Positions 35,395 to 45,082 of a stretch of 64,000 nt of DNA are shown piece by piece (position 1 is the stretch's first letter; each line of letters opens with the position of its first letter). The notes beneath the pieces are model-generated. The model did no database searches, had not been told where the DNA came from, and saw nothing but the letters and a program-made list of their open reading frames with translations. The stretch is from Oligoflexus sp. (GTDB taxonomy: Bacteria > Bdellovibrionota_B > Oligoflexia > Oligoflexales > Oligoflexaceae). Made by a program: the position numbers and the translations under genes. Location: NCBI GenBank assembly GCA_014378195.1, contig JACMOC010000080.1, forward strand, positions 1 through 64,000, read 5' to 3'.

Positions 35395-36513
35395 TCAGAT
35401 CAAACGGGCAACTAGGTTGTGAGCATTAAGGTGACTGAATTGATCAACGACTTGATCGTTAGCAACTTCGATAGACTTGGTTGATTTAGCTTTGACTTCA
35501 GCTGATTTTTTGCTTTTCGAAACTTCTGACTTTACGACTTTATTGGCTTTGCTTTTGTTTTCTACTTTGATGCTTGCGACTTTGCTGGAAACTTCTTTGT
35601 TCAGATCGGCAAGTTTTGCTTGGTCGATGTAATAGACTTTAGTTCCTGGAATCAATTTATCAGGATTGTCGATTTTGTCGTTTTGACGCCAGATCATTTT
35701 CCAGAGCGAAGAGTTATGGAAAACTTTGTTAGCAATTGTTGCCAGTGTATCGCCTTGTGCGACTTCGACTTCTGAACGACCGACACCTTCATAAGCTGTC
35801 GCAAAGGTCGCTGTCTTCTCTGTGAGTTGGTAGTAAACCACATCGCCAGGATAGATTAACTTAGGATTTGCTATACCTGTAAAGTCTGCGATCTCGGCCC
35901 ATTTGTTGGCTTCGCCGTAGATGCGTGTTGCAATTTTAGCGAGTGTGTCGCCTTTTTGCACAACGTAAGCCATTTTCGAGCCGAGTTCAGGAAGACCAGG
36001 AGCTGCTGGAGCACCAGTAGCAGGAGCCCCCTTTCCAACTGGAGCGGCAGCAGAAGCAGCGCCTTCAGGAGTAGCATTTTTAGCGAGGTTATCAAAACCT
36101 TGTTCAGCAGAACCTTGAGCAGCAGGAGCAGCTGGGTTAGCCGAGTTCATTTCTTCTATAATCTGTTGAAGGTTTTCGTCGCCACCACCCGCTGGGGCTC
36201 CACCCTCTGCAACGGCACCTTCCGCGCCAGCACCTGCGCCGCCGTCCGCTTGATTACCGAATTCGTTTTTACCGCCTGCAGCTGCATTGCCTTCGTTGTT
36301 GCCGAAGTTGTTGCCGCCATTGGCTCCGTCTTCATTGTTAGCACCGTTAGCGTTTTCTGCATTGTTCGCGCCGTCCGCGTCAGCAGCATTGCCGTCTTCC
36401 GATGTTACTTCATCGCCAGCGCCTTCATCAGAGCTTGCACATGAAACCGTCATTAGATGAGTGGCAGCGAAAAGATACGTGATACCAAAAAGCTTTACTA
36501 AACTTCTCTTCAT
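35395..36513 (-). CDS. Lipoprotein with two LysM domains and low-complexity linkers
   Basis: This encodes 372 residues from ATG 36513, which has GGGGGA 7 bases upstream. A hydrophobic leader ends in a lipobox-like TVSC, so it is probably lipid-anchored. Residues about 30-170 are low complexity, rich in Asn, Gly, Ala, Asp and Glu. Two LysM modules follow: YVVQKGDTLAKIATRIYG with LIYPGDVVYY, and VAQGDTLATIANKVFH with LIPGTKVYY. They bind the glycan of peptidoglycan. The C-terminal 60 residues are Lys/Ser-rich. The protein may tether the envelope to the wall; no enzymatic domain is present. Confidence 0.85.
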   Translation of the reverse strand: MKRSLVKLFGITYLFAATHLMTVSCASSDEGAGDEVTSEDGNAADADGANNAENANGANNEDGANGGNNFGNNEGNAAAGGKNEFGNQADGGAGAGAEGAVAEGGAPAGGGDENLQQIIEEMNSANPAAPAAQGSAEQGFDNLAKNATPEGAASAAAPVGKGAPATGAPAAPGLPELGSKMAYVVQKGDTLAKIATRIYGEANKWAEIADFTGIANPKLIYPGDVVYYQLTEKTATFATAYEGVGRSEVEVAQGDTLATIANKVFHNSSLWKMIWRQNDKIDNPDKLIPGTKVYYIDQAKLADLNKEVSSKVASIKVENKSKANKVVKSEVSKSKKSAEVKAKSTKSIEVANDQVVDQFSHLNAHNLVARLI

Positions 36514-36940
36514 GAGATGTCCCCCAGACAAACGTTCTCCAACGTCTTAAACATTAAAAACCTCCACAATGGACTTTTTCCACCTTCCTACCTCGGAAGA
36601 AAGATTAGTGTCCTTTAATCATTTAAATCCCTTTTTTTTAACGCCACAATCGGCAGGCATTTCCTTCTACAAATCCGATATCATTGGCCTCTTCACACCT
36701 TTTCAGAAAGAGATGAATACGCATGAGGCAAAGGCGAGCCGAGGGCCTACACGTGATGGGTAGGCACAAGTGCTCCGCATAACCACGATTCATAGGCGAT
36801 TTGTGCAGGCGATTGAGACGAGCCATTGACCGCATCTCACGCAGCCAGATAAGCTAGAGCTATACACATATCTATATTTAAGATTGCCCATTGCTTGTCA
36901 CTGCATTATGACAAGGCTCCCAAAGAAGGGAGACACTTCT
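36514..36940. promoter_or_regulatory. Divergent intergenic region upstream of the dcw cluster
   Basis: These 427 bases separate the LysM gene from rsmH. They should hold the dcw promoter. A TTGACC at 36826-36831 is a possible -35, but no good -10 follows at the right distance. There is no mraZ gene and I saw no repeated GTGGG-type MraZ boxes. Short open frames here lack ribosome sites. Confidence 0.45.
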
Positions 36941-37912
36941 ATGACAGCAACGATTCCGTTTGAGCACATTACCGTCCTCCGTGAAGAGCTATTGGATAGC
37001 CTAGGCTTAACCCACGGGGATTATGCAGTCGACTGTACAGCGGGCGGCGGAGGCCATACACAGGGCCTATTAGAGCGCGTTGGCAAGGCAGGAAAGGTCA
37101 TTGCCTTCGATCGAGACCCCTGGGCTCAGGATGTTTTGCAGAAACGCTTTCCAGCTGAGCTTGCCAACGGGCAACTCGAATTGATTGCGAAACCCTTCTC
37201 TGAGATCCACGCTGAACTCGTGAAGCGGGACTGGGTGGGGAAGGTTCAAGGCCTATGCGCAGATATTGGCGTGTCATCACCTCAATTAGACGCAGCTGAG
37301 CGTGGCTTTTCTTTCGCGAAAGACGGGCCGTTGGATATGCGGATGGACCAAACCCAAGGCATAACAGCTACCGATATCGTGAACGAATGGTCGGTGCCTG
37401 ATCTCACGCGCCTCTTTCGGGATTATGGTGAAGATCCACAAGCTAGGCGAATAGCGCAAGCAATTGAACGGGAACGGGCTAAAAAACCCTTCGAACGAAC
37501 CCTTGATCTTGCCGATCTCATCGCCCAGTCAGTTCACTATAAAGAGCGCAGCCGTAAACATCCGGCGACTCGCGTATTCCAAGCTTTGCGGATCGAGGTG
37601 AACGGCGAACTCCGGGAACTCGAAGCGCTTTTGAACGATGTTGGGTCGAGTCTCAAACCACTGGGGCGCTGCGCTATCATCAGCTTTCACTCTTTAGAAG
37701 ACCGCCTGATCAAAAACGCCTTCCGTGCCCTCGCCGAAGGTCATATGAAACACATAGGTAAGAGCCTTCCCTTCACGGCGGCTCAGCTCGACGAACTTAA
37801 GAAATATACAATTATTAAGCCATTCCCTAAGATTCCCGGGGACATTGAACTCAATGCCAATCCGAGAAGTCGAAGTGCAAAGCTTAGAGTGATCGAAAAA
37901 AAGGGAGAATAA
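36941..37912 (+). CDS. rsmH: 16S rRNA (cytosine-1402-N4) methyltransferase
   Basis: The 323-residue RsmH (MraW) starts at ATG 36941, with AAGGGAG 9 bases before it; the frame is open to 36884 but without a ribosome site. Seen: HITVLREELLDSL, DCTAGGGGHTQGLLE for S-adenosylmethionine binding, ADIGVSSPQLDAAERGFSF, GPLDMRMD, TRVFQALRIEVNGEL and ISFHSLEDRLIK. It modifies the ribosome decoding site. It is the first gene of the dcw cluster here. Confidence 0.96.
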   Translation: MTATIPFEHITVLREELLDSLGLTHGDYAVDCTAGGGGHTQGLLERVGKAGKVIAFDRDPWAQDVLQKRFPAELANGQLELIAKPFSEIHAELVKRDWVGKVQGLCADIGVSSPQLDAAERGFSFAKDGPLDMRMDQTQGITATDIVNEWSVPDLTRLFRDYGEDPQARRIAQAIERERAKKPFERTLDLADLIAQSVHYKERSRKHPATRVFQALRIEVNGELRELEALLNDVGSSLKPLGRCAIISFHSLEDRLIKNAFRALAEGHMKHIGKSLPFTAAQLDELKKYTIIKPFPKIPGDIELNANPRSRSAKLRVIEKKGE

Positions 37913-37915
37913 TGC

Positions 37916-38191
37916 ATGAAATCTTTTTTTAAGAAACTTTGGTATCAAGCCCCGCTCGCAATTCTTGCTACACTGTTTGTAGTCGCAAGCTTGAAAGCCT
38001 ATGTACGTATTCAGACAACCTTGATCGGTTATCGAATTGGCCAATTCAAGCAGATGGAATCCGAACTGTTGGCCACCCAAAGTACCTTGAAAATGGAACT
38101 TGCAAAGATCTCTACCAAACAGAATCTCTTGCAGACGTCCAATGGAGGTAAAGGAGGCCAACCAAACAGTGAAGGCTGGGCGGTGCATTGA
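37916..38191 (+). CDS. ftsL: FtsL-like cell division protein
   Basis: This 91-residue protein has a short basic cytoplasmic start, one membrane helix (about 11-30), and a helical stretch with heptad-like Leu/Ile spacing (about 30-70). Its size, topology and position between rsmH and ftsI are those of FtsL, which bridges FtsB and FtsQ at the divisome. Sequence alone is too variable for certainty. GGGAG lies upstream of the ATG. Its stop overlaps the TTG start of ftsI. Confidence 0.8.
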   Translation: MKSFFKKLWYQAPLAILATLFVVASLKAYVRIQTTLIGYRIGQFKQMESELLATQSTLKMELAKISTKQNLLQTSNGGKGGQPNSEGWAVH

Positions 38192-40023
38192 ATATCCATT
38201 CCCTGAAGCAAGTCTGGCGCCAGTGGACCCGTCCCAACCAGGCCGTCGATTCATTTAGAATTCAGCGAAGTAAATTTCTTAGCATTTGTTTTTTCGCTGT
38301 GTTTGGGATCATGAGCATCAGGGCCGTTATCATACTCGTGCTCTCCCCGAGTGCCGATATCCTCGATAAATTGGCGAATGGGCAATACCAAACCAAAATC
38401 GAACTCGCGCCCTATCGGGGCAACATTTACGATCGTCGTGGCGAGCCCTTGGCGATCTCTATCCGAAAACCCTCGTTTTTCATCAATCCTCGCGTCTTTG
38501 ACCCGACGCCTGAGGAGATCCGCAAGATCGCCAAGATTCTCAATCAAACGCCGCAAAAAATCAAAGAAATCGCTGCGAAAAAAGGCTATTTTGCTTGGCT
38601 TGCCCGCAAGGTCGAGAAGACACAGGCCGACCAAATCAACGAACTCAAAATCAAAGAAATCGCGGAAATCGCTGAGCCTTCGCGCTTTTATCCGAGCGGA
38701 TTTGAAATGGCGCCCATTCTCGGCACTGTCGGTATCGACAATAACGGGATGAGCGGCCTTGAACTCGCCTATGAAAAAATCCTCAAAGGCGACAAACTCA
38801 CGACCTACCGAAACCGCGATGCGCGCGGCAAGGCCATCTATCAGGACTCCATACTCGCTTCCCCTGAAAAGACAGGCCAAAACATCGTTTTGACGATCGA
38901 TAGTGCGATCCAGGACATCGCTCAAACAGCACTCGAAAAAGGGCTGTTAGCAGCAGACGCCAAAAGCGGTTTTGCCGTCGTTTCAGATCCACACACCGGA
39001 CGCATTCTTGCACTTGCTAACCACAGTCTAAAACGTCACGCCGGTTCCAACGAAGATGAAAGCCAAAGAAACTTTGCGCTGGCGGATACGTTCGAACCCG
39101 GATCAGTTGTAAAACCCCTTCTTATCGGTAAAGTCCTTGATGCCGGCCTTGTACGGATGGATGAGCAGTTCAATACCTATAGCGGCTTTTATCACGAAGG
39201 CAGCATCAAAATTCACGACGATCACCCGCTGCCTTCAATGACAACCGAAGAGGTCATCACCCACTCCAGCAATATTGGAACCTATCAAATCGTGCGACGC
39301 TTAGGGCCCGAGCGCCTCTATAATGCCTATCAGGACCTTGGATTCACCAAACCCGAACAGCTCATGGGCATTTCGGGCCAGAGCCGTGGACGCCTTTCCC
39401 ATTGGGAAAAATGGGCGCCCTCGCGCTTTGCAAACCTGGCCTTTGGTCAAGGTATTGCCGTGACAGCCATGGAAATGGTGCAGGCTTATGGAGCGATTGC
39501 GAACGGCGGTACCTTGATGAAGCCTTATATTATTGATCATATTGAATCTCCTGAGGGCGGCATGGTCGAAGCCCACTCCTCAGAAGTTTTGCGGCGTGTT
39601 TACAGTCCCGAAGCAGCCTTCAAAATCCGCGGTGTTCTCCAGAAAACTGTCGAGGAGGGTACGGGCGGAAAAGCTAAAATTGCTGAATACACCACGGCCG
39701 GTAAAACAGGAACGTCGCAAAAATTCGACATTACCACGCATACCTACTCTCCTAAACTCCGCGTCGCAGGATTTATCGGTTTTGCTCCGGCAACTGATCC
39801 TCACCTTGTTATATACGTCGTTGTCGACGAACCTGACGCAGGCAAAGGCTACGGCGGAACCTGGTCTGCGCCTATCTTTAAAGAGATCGCAGAGGAAAGC
39901 CTTCGTTATCTTAACGTGGCTCCCGACAAAGTCGTGCCGGAAAAAGACAAAGAGAAAGTTGCCCCCGTACAAGAGCCGCTTGCTAAAGCTGCTCCACATC
40001 CAGTAAAAAAATCCGTTAACTAA
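38188..40023 (+). CDS. ftsI: Division-specific penicillin-binding protein (FtsI/PBP3)
   Basis: The protein has 611 residues from a TTG that shares bases with the ftsL stop (TTGA). Seen: a membrane helix (about 30-52), RGNIYDRRGEPLA at the start of the pedestal domain, the active site EPGSVVKP with Ser306 and Lys309, HSSNIGT (the S-x-N motif) and AGKTGTSQ (the KTG box). This is a full class B transpeptidase that cross-links septal peptidoglycan with FtsW. The tail is Lys/Pro-rich. There is no PASTA domain. murE, which usually follows, is absent. Confidence 0.95.
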   Translation: MNIHSLKQVWRQWTRPNQAVDSFRIQRSKFLSICFFAVFGIMSIRAVIILVLSPSADILDKLANGQYQTKIELAPYRGNIYDRRGEPLAISIRKPSFFINPRVFDPTPEEIRKIAKILNQTPQKIKEIAAKKGYFAWLARKVEKTQADQINELKIKEIAEIAEPSRFYPSGFEMAPILGTVGIDNNGMSGLELAYEKILKGDKLTTYRNRDARGKAIYQDSILASPEKTGQNIVLTIDSAIQDIAQTALEKGLLAADAKSGFAVVSDPHTGRILALANHSLKRHAGSNEDESQRNFALADTFEPGSVVKPLLIGKVLDAGLVRMDEQFNTYSGFYHEGSIKIHDDHPLPSMTTEEVITHSSNIGTYQIVRRLGPERLYNAYQDLGFTKPEQLMGISGQSRGRLSHWEKWAPSRFANLAFGQGIAVTAMEMVQAYGAIANGGTLMKPYIIDHIESPEGGMVEAHSSEVLRRVYSPEAAFKIRGVLQKTVEEGTGGKAKIAEYTTAGKTGTSQKFDITTHTYSPKLRVAGFIGFAPATDPHLVIYVVVDEPDAGKGYGGTWSAPIFKEIAEESLRYLNVAPDKVVPEKDKEKVAPVQEPLAKAAPHPVKKSVN

Positions 40024-40040
40024 GGGAAGGCGCTATCATC

Positions 40041-41432
40041 ATGCTTGCTTCATTCATGAGCAGTCACGGCTGGGAACATAAACACGTATCCGTTCCAGAA
40101 TCGCTTCCTAGCCTCGTTCAGACCGACAGCCGCAAAGTCTCGGTGGGTCAGTGGTTTGTGCCGATCGTTGGCGAGAATCACGACGGTCATACCTTTATTG
40201 AGGGCGCATGTGAAGCGGGCGCCGGCGGATTTTTTTACGCAAAAACTTATGAATCCAAACTTTCAGCTGCTTTGAAAGCGAAAGGCATCGCAGTCCCCGA
40301 CACCTTCAAAGCCGTTCAGGATCTCGCTCAATGGTGGCGCGCGCAACACCCCAACTGCCAGGTGATCGGCATCACAGGATCGTCCGGTAAAACCAGCGTA
40401 AAAGAGCTCTGCTCTGAGATGCTCGGCGGCATTGCTCCGACGCTTAAAACAGTAGGTAGCCTTAACAATGAGTTAGGCGTTCCCCTTACACTTCTTCAGT
40501 TAAAACTCGAACACAAATTCGCCGTTATCGAAATGGGTGCTCGTCACGTCGGTGATATCGCATTTCTCACGAAAATTGTTCAACAGAATGTGGGCGTTCT
40601 CATCAATGTCGGTACCGCCCATATCGGCGAATTCGGGGGCCCCGAGAAGGTCTTGGAAGCTAAGATGGAGATCGCATCTGCGCCCCATGCTGTTTATTTT
40701 CGAGATGACGAACGCATTCATTCCGCTATGAAAAAAACTTCGGCCAAGGTCACAAGCTTTGGCCGATCCCCATCGGCTGATGTTCGAATCATAAGCGACA
40801 CGTGTGATACTCAAGGCCAACTGCACCTTACTCTGACAGCAGCAGGGAAAGAGCGTAGTTTTGTTCTCCCCTACTTTCATGATGTTTATAGTCTCAATGT
40901 GGCAGCCGTCCTTGCGATTGGTTTACGCTTAGGTCTGAGCATCGAAGCCTGTCTCCCGGGCCTAAAGCGATACAACGGTATCAAGGGTCGATTCCAAATC
41001 CATCGCCTGCCGAAATTGACTCTCATCGACGACGCTTACAATGCTAATCCCCAAAGCATGCGGGCCGGTCTGGAAACCCTACGAAAAGCATTTCCCGATA
41101 CACGTAAGATACTCATCCTTGGCGACATGCGCGAACTGGGTGAAGAAACCGAGCACGCTCATAGGGAAATGGGCGCCTATTGCGCTGATTCTGTTCGTCC
41201 TGAATTATTGATTACGGTTGGTGAAAGCAGTCTTTGGATGGAGGAAGCGGCTCGTAGTCACGGCCTCAAAACCAATCAACTCAAGCATTTCGCGACGGTC
41301 GAAGATCTTATGCCGATCCTTGCGGATATACAAAGCCACGGCGATCTTCTTTACGTTAAAGCTTCAAATAGTTTAAAATTATCAAAAATCATCGACAAGC
41401 TGCTGGCAACAGAAGGCAGGGCCCACCATTGA
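40041..41432 (+). CDS. murF: UDP-MurNAc-tripeptide--D-Ala-D-Ala ligase
   Basis: This 463-residue Mur ligase has [18 protein letters not shown] (ATP loop), [23 protein letters not shown] and the hallmark [15 protein letters not shown], which separates MurF from MurC, MurD and MurE. It adds D-Ala-D-Ala to the peptide stem. AAGGGAAGG lies before the ATG, at a slightly long distance. It lies directly after ftsI with 17 bases between, where murE would normally come first. Confidence 0.95.
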   Translation: MLASFMSSHGWEHKHVSVPESLPSLVQTDSRKVSVGQWFVPIVGENHDGHTFIEGACEAGAGGFFYAKTYESKLSAALKAKGIAVPDTFKAVQDLAQWWRAQHPNCQVIGITGSSGKTSVKELCSEMLGGIAPTLKTVGSLNNELGVPLTLLQLKLEHKFAVIEMGARHVGDIAFLTKIVQQNVGVLINVGTAHIGEFGGPEKVLEAKMEIASAPHAVYFRDDERIHSAMKKTSAKVTSFGRSPSADVRIISDTCDTQGQLHLTLTAAGKERSFVLPYFHDVYSLNVAAVLAIGLRLGLSIEACLPGLKRYNGIKGRFQIHRLPKLTLIDDAYNANPQSMRAGLETLRKAFPDTRKILILGDMRELGEETEHAHREMGAYCADSVRPELLITVGESSLWMEEAARSHGLKTNQLKHFATVEDLMPILADIQSHGDLLYVKASNSLKLSKIIDKLLATEGRAHH

Positions 41433-42502
41433 TCTATAATCTCTTGCATTCCATCGCTGAAGACGCCGGCCCACTCAACGTGGTTCGCTACATCACGTTC
41501 CGCGCTATGGCGGCGATGCTTACGGCGCTTGGTATCGGTCTTTTTTCGGCTCCGTGGTTCATTCGCTGGTTGAAGACCTTTAAAGTTGGTCAGCAAGTGC
41601 GTAATGACGGCCCCCAGTCGCACTTTTCTAAGGCCGGCACCCCAACCATGGGCGGCGTTCTTATTCTCACGGCAGCGATCATACCCGCCCTCCTATGGAT
41701 GGACTGGACCAACCCTCATCTTTGGCTCGTGACCGCACTCACTATTGGCTACGGTGCCCTTGGATTCATGGATGACTATCTGAAGGTATCAAAGAAAAAT
41801 ACCAAAGGTCTTTCCAGTAAAAAGAAAATGTTGGGACAAATCGTGATCGCTACGATTGTCTGCTGGATCCATTACGCGATTTACCAAAACTCCGAGCTAC
41901 ACGTTCCTTTTTTCAAAGAGTTAATCTTTGACCTCGGCTGGGGATACGTACCCTTCGCTGTCTTTGTCATCGTTGGTGCAAGCAACGCAGTTAATCTCAC
42001 GGATGGTCTCGACGGTCTTGCTATAGGCCCCGTGATGACCACAGCGGGCACCTTTCTCATTCTTTCTTATGTCGGTGGGAATTCCAAATTAGCCGAATAC
42101 CTTCAACTTCACTACCTCCGTGAAACCGGTGAGCTAGCCATATTCTGTGCGGCCATAGTCGGTGCAGGCATGGCGTTCCTTTGGTACAACACTTTTCCTG
42201 CGCAAGTTTTTATGGGCGATGTCGGTTCGCTTCCGCTCGGTGGCGCTTTAGGTGCAATCGCCGTATTCACAAAAAACGAAATCTTGCTGGTCCTAGTTGG
42301 CGCCGTCTTTGTAGTTGAGGCTCTTTCCGTAATCCTTCAGGTCGGTTCCTTCAAACTGCGCGGCAAACGAATTTTTCGTATGGCACCGATTCATCATCAT
42401 TATGAGCTAAAAGGCTGGCCGGAACCCCGGGTCGTCATTCGCTTTTGGATCATTTCCGTAATCTTAGCTATCATCGGCCTAATGAGTCTCAAACTCCGCT
42501 GA
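41429..42502 (+). CDS. mraY: Phospho-MurNAc-pentapeptide transferase
   Basis: This 357-residue membrane enzyme makes lipid I from UDP-MurNAc-pentapeptide and undecaprenyl phosphate. Seen: [44 protein letters not shown], and [14 protein letters not shown], with the catalytic Asp residues and about ten hydrophobic segments. The end [23 protein letters not shown] is typical. The start is a TTG overlapping the murF stop (TTGA), the same arrangement as ftsL-ftsI. Confidence 0.96.
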   Translation: MIYNLLHSIAEDAGPLNVVRYITFRAMAAMLTALGIGLFSAPWFIRWLKTFKVGQQVRNDGPQSHFSKAGTPTMGGVLILTAAIIPALLWMDWTNPHLWLVTALTIGYGALGFMDDYLKVSKKNTKGLSSKKKMLGQIVIATIVCWIHYAIYQNSELHVPFFKELIFDLGWGYVPFAVFVIVGASNAVNLTDGLDGLAIGPVMTTAGTFLILSYVGGNSKLAEYLQLHYLRETGELAIFCAAIVGAGMAFLWYNTFPAQVFMGDVGSLPLGGALGAIAVFTKNEILLVLVGAVFVVEALSVILQVGSFKLRGKRIFRMAPIHHHYELKGWPEPRVVIRFWIISVILAIIGLMSLKLR

Positions 42503-42523
42503 TCGCTATAAGGTTCACTTGTT

Positions 42524-43879
42524 ATGAAACGTTATCTCATCGTTGGTGCTGGTCGATCTGCTCTCGGTGCCTGTAAGCTCCTGCTCCGTGAGAATAACGT
42601 CGTAACGATTTCTGATATCGAAGAAAAATTTCCTCTGGCCCTCGCCGAAATTCGCAGCTCGGGGGCTAAGGTTGTGATAGGGCCACAGGGCCCAGAACTC
42701 CTTGATAACATTGATTGCATTGTCGTAAGCCCCGGCCTTTCCCCAAAGATTCCTTTGCTGCTCGAAGCCAAAAAACGTGGCCTCCGGATCCTGAGTGAAA
42801 TCGATATTGCCCTCGAACGATTTCACGGTCTCGTCCTTGGTGTGACCGGAACCAATGGGAAATCGACGACGACTCTTCTCCTTGCCCATTTTCTCAAAGC
42901 CTCTGGCCTTGCAGCCGAAGCCTCCGGCAACATAGGGATTGCGCCCAGCCTCATCCTTTCATCCGGTCAGATCCCCGACGTCCTTGTTCTTGAACTCTCC
43001 TCCTACCAGCTCGATTATTCGGCCCGACTTCCGAACCGCGTGAGTCTTTTCATGTCGTTCGCGCCCGATCATATGGAGCGCCACGGAACTCTCGAGGCTT
43101 ACTTCCTCGCCAAATGGAAACTCCTCATGGCGACGGACGGCCTTATCGTGATGCCCCGCAAAATCATAGAATTTGCCAAACGTTTTCATGCTCCGGTCCC
43201 AGCCGCACAGATAGCGCAGATCGTGATGAATGAGGAAGAACCTTTGGAATTCGGGACAGGACACACCGTGCGCGTCCATACCCGCGACGGCATTATTCAA
43301 TCCGATCTACTTGGTGGCGACAGGCAATTTCCGATGCCGCTCGAGATACACAATCAATTGAATGCCGCCGCCGCGCTGGTCGCCGCTCACTTTATTCGTC
43401 CCAATGCAAAGGTGTTAGAGAGCCTTTTCAGTTTTCAATGGCTCCCCTATCGCTTCCAAAAAATCGGGACACTCAAAGGCGAGTCGGTCTATAACGACAG
43501 CAAATCAACCAACGTTGAATCGACCGAAATTGCGCTTCGCAGTCTGGAAAAGCCCTGTATTTTGCTCCTGGGTGGCGCACCAAAGGGCGAGAGTTACGCC
43601 CCGCTCTTAGCGCTTTCCCCTAAAATTCATAAACTGGTGACCTTCGGCGCTGCAGGGCCACAAATCGATTCGGATCTCGCAGTTCTTAATCCTCTGAGTT
43701 TTAAAACGCTTAAAGATGCCCTCAAAGCTTTGCCCGACTTAATGTCTAGCCTCGAGCATCCGACCCCCCTAGTGTTCTCTCCAGCCAACGCGAGCTTTGA
43801 TGAATTCAATAACTTTGAGGAACGCGGACTGTTTTTTTCTAGCGCAATAAACCCTCTTCTCGATCCCCAAAAAAGCTAA
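42524..43879 (+). CDS. murD: UDP-MurNAc-L-alanine--D-glutamate ligase
   Basis: This 451-residue Mur ligase has an N-terminal dinucleotide fold (YLIVGAGRSALGAC), SPGLSPKIPLL, the ATP loop GVTGTNGKSTTTLLL, SGNIGIAPS, ELSSYQLDYS (the MurD mark), HMERHGTLEAYFLAK and NDSKSTNVESTEIAL. It adds D-Glu to UDP-MurNAc-L-Ala in the cytoplasm. AAGG lies about 10 bases before the ATG. Length and motif order are normal. Confidence 0.95.
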   Translation: MKRYLIVGAGRSALGACKLLLRENNVVTISDIEEKFPLALAEIRSSGAKVVIGPQGPELLDNIDCIVVSPGLSPKIPLLLEAKKRGLRILSEIDIALERFHGLVLGVTGTNGKSTTTLLLAHFLKASGLAAEASGNIGIAPSLILSSGQIPDVLVLELSSYQLDYSARLPNRVSLFMSFAPDHMERHGTLEAYFLAKWKLLMATDGLIVMPRKIIEFAKRFHAPVPAAQIAQIVMNEEEPLEFGTGHTVRVHTRDGIIQSDLLGGDRQFPMPLEIHNQLNAAAALVAAHFIRPNAKVLESLFSFQWLPYRFQKIGTLKGESVYNDSKSTNVESTEIALRSLEKPCILLLGGAPKGESYAPLLALSPKIHKLVTFGAAGPQIDSDLAVLNPLSFKTLKDALKALPDLMSSLEHPTPLVFSPANASFDEFNNFEERGLFFSSAINPLLDPQKS

Positions 43880-43945
43880 AGTGTTGTATCGTGTTCAAAA
43901 GCCATTTTTGCAACAGCGCTTGTTGACACTCAGAGGGAGAGCAGC

Positions 43946-45082
43946 GTGGGTCCGATCGCACGTGGACGCTTTTATCGCAACGCCCTTATTTTTACGATGC
44001 TCATGCTCCTTTGCATGGGCCTTCTTATGATCTACACCTCATCTTCCATTACCGCCGAGCTCAAGTTCAAAGACTCCCTTTACTTTGTTAAAAAGCAGGC
44101 GATGTTCGGTAGCCTTGGTCTCATCGCGATTATTGCGCTGCAATGGATTCCATTCTCTCTGATCGAAAAAGTCACGCTTCCATTCATAGCCTTGACGATG
44201 TTACTCCTCGGCATCACCCTGGTCCCAGGCCTTCAGCATAAAGCTAACGGCGCGGCACGGTGGATAAATTTGGGCTTTTTTACCTTTCAGCCAGCAGAAG
44301 TCGGCAAAATTGCCTGGATCCTTTTCCTTGCCAAAAGTCTCAGCCGCCCCGGAACACGCATCGATAAAGATCCCAAGGCCATCCTGCCTAACCTCTTGGT
44401 GCTGGGTGTGCTCGGTGTTCTCCTCATGCTGCAGCCCGACTTTGGTTCGACAGTCGTCTATACGGCCATCACGTTTGTCATGCTTTTCGTCGCTGGCCTT
44501 CCTATCCCTTATCTCGCCATTGCCGGAACCATAGGTCTCACCGGTGCCGGCGTTATGATTGCGATAGCCCCCTATCGTATGGCCCGTATCTTTGGCTTTC
44601 TCGATCCCTGGAAAAATATTGCAACCACTGGATTTCAAATTGCGCAAAGTCTCCTGGCTTTCCACAATGGCGGGATCTTGGGAGCTGGCCTTGGAGAGTC
44701 TCGTCAAAAGCTGGGATTTTTGCCGGAAGCCCACACCGATTTCATCCTGTCTGTAATCGGTGAAGAGGCTGGTCTTATTGGAATTTTTCTGGTCATTCTG
44801 TGTTTTGCCTATATCGCCTGGCTCGGTATGAAAATCACTGCGCTTCAGACCGAATCGTATAAAAAATATTTGGCGCTTGGACTAAGCGCTTTTATTTCCA
44901 TACAGGCTATCGTAAATATGGGAGTCGCGATGGGACTGGCCCCCACGAAGGGCATGTCTTTACCGTTTGTGAGCTTCGGTTCAAGTTCTCTTCTGATCTT
45001 TATGCTGATGATTGGTTTACTCGCAAAACTAGCGGTCAGCACGGATTTAACGCATGGCAAAACAAGTCCCGCTTCACTCTAG
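43946..45082 (+). CDS. ftsW: Septal peptidoglycan glycosyltransferase FtsW
   Basis: This 378-residue SEDS protein has about ten membrane helices. Seen: MIYTSSS, NGAARWINLGFFTFQPAEVGKIAWILFLA, LQPDFGSTVV, the loop with YRMARIFGFLDPW, GGILGAGLGESRQKLGFLPEAHTDFILSVIGEEAGLIG and GMSLPFVSFGSSSLL. It polymerises lipid II with FtsI at the septum. The start is GTG with GGGAG upstream. The gene overlaps murC by 29 bases; murG, usually placed between them, is absent. Confidence 0.96.
   Translation: MGPIARGRFYRNALIFTMLMLLCMGLLMIYTSSSITAELKFKDSLYFVKKQAMFGSLGLIAIIALQWIPFSLIEKVTLPFIALTMLLLGITLVPGLQHKANGAARWINLGFFTFQPAEVGKIAWILFLAKSLSRPGTRIDKDPKAILPNLLVLGVLGVLLMLQPDFGSTVVYTAITFVMLFVAGLPIPYLAIAGTIGLTGAGVMIAIAPYRMARIFGFLDPWKNIATTGFQIAQSLLAFHNGGILGAGLGESRQKLGFLPEAHTDFILSVIGEEAGLIGIFLVILCFAYIAWLGMKITALQTESYKKYLALGLSAFISIQAIVNMGVAMGLAPTKGMSLPFVSFGSSSLLIFMLMIGLLAKLAVSTDLTHGKTSPASL

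Noticed and set aside
36700..36900. Structured RNA before rsmH (RNase P, tmRNA, SRP or 6S RNA)
   Set aside because: None of the conserved sequence blocks of these RNAs could be matched.
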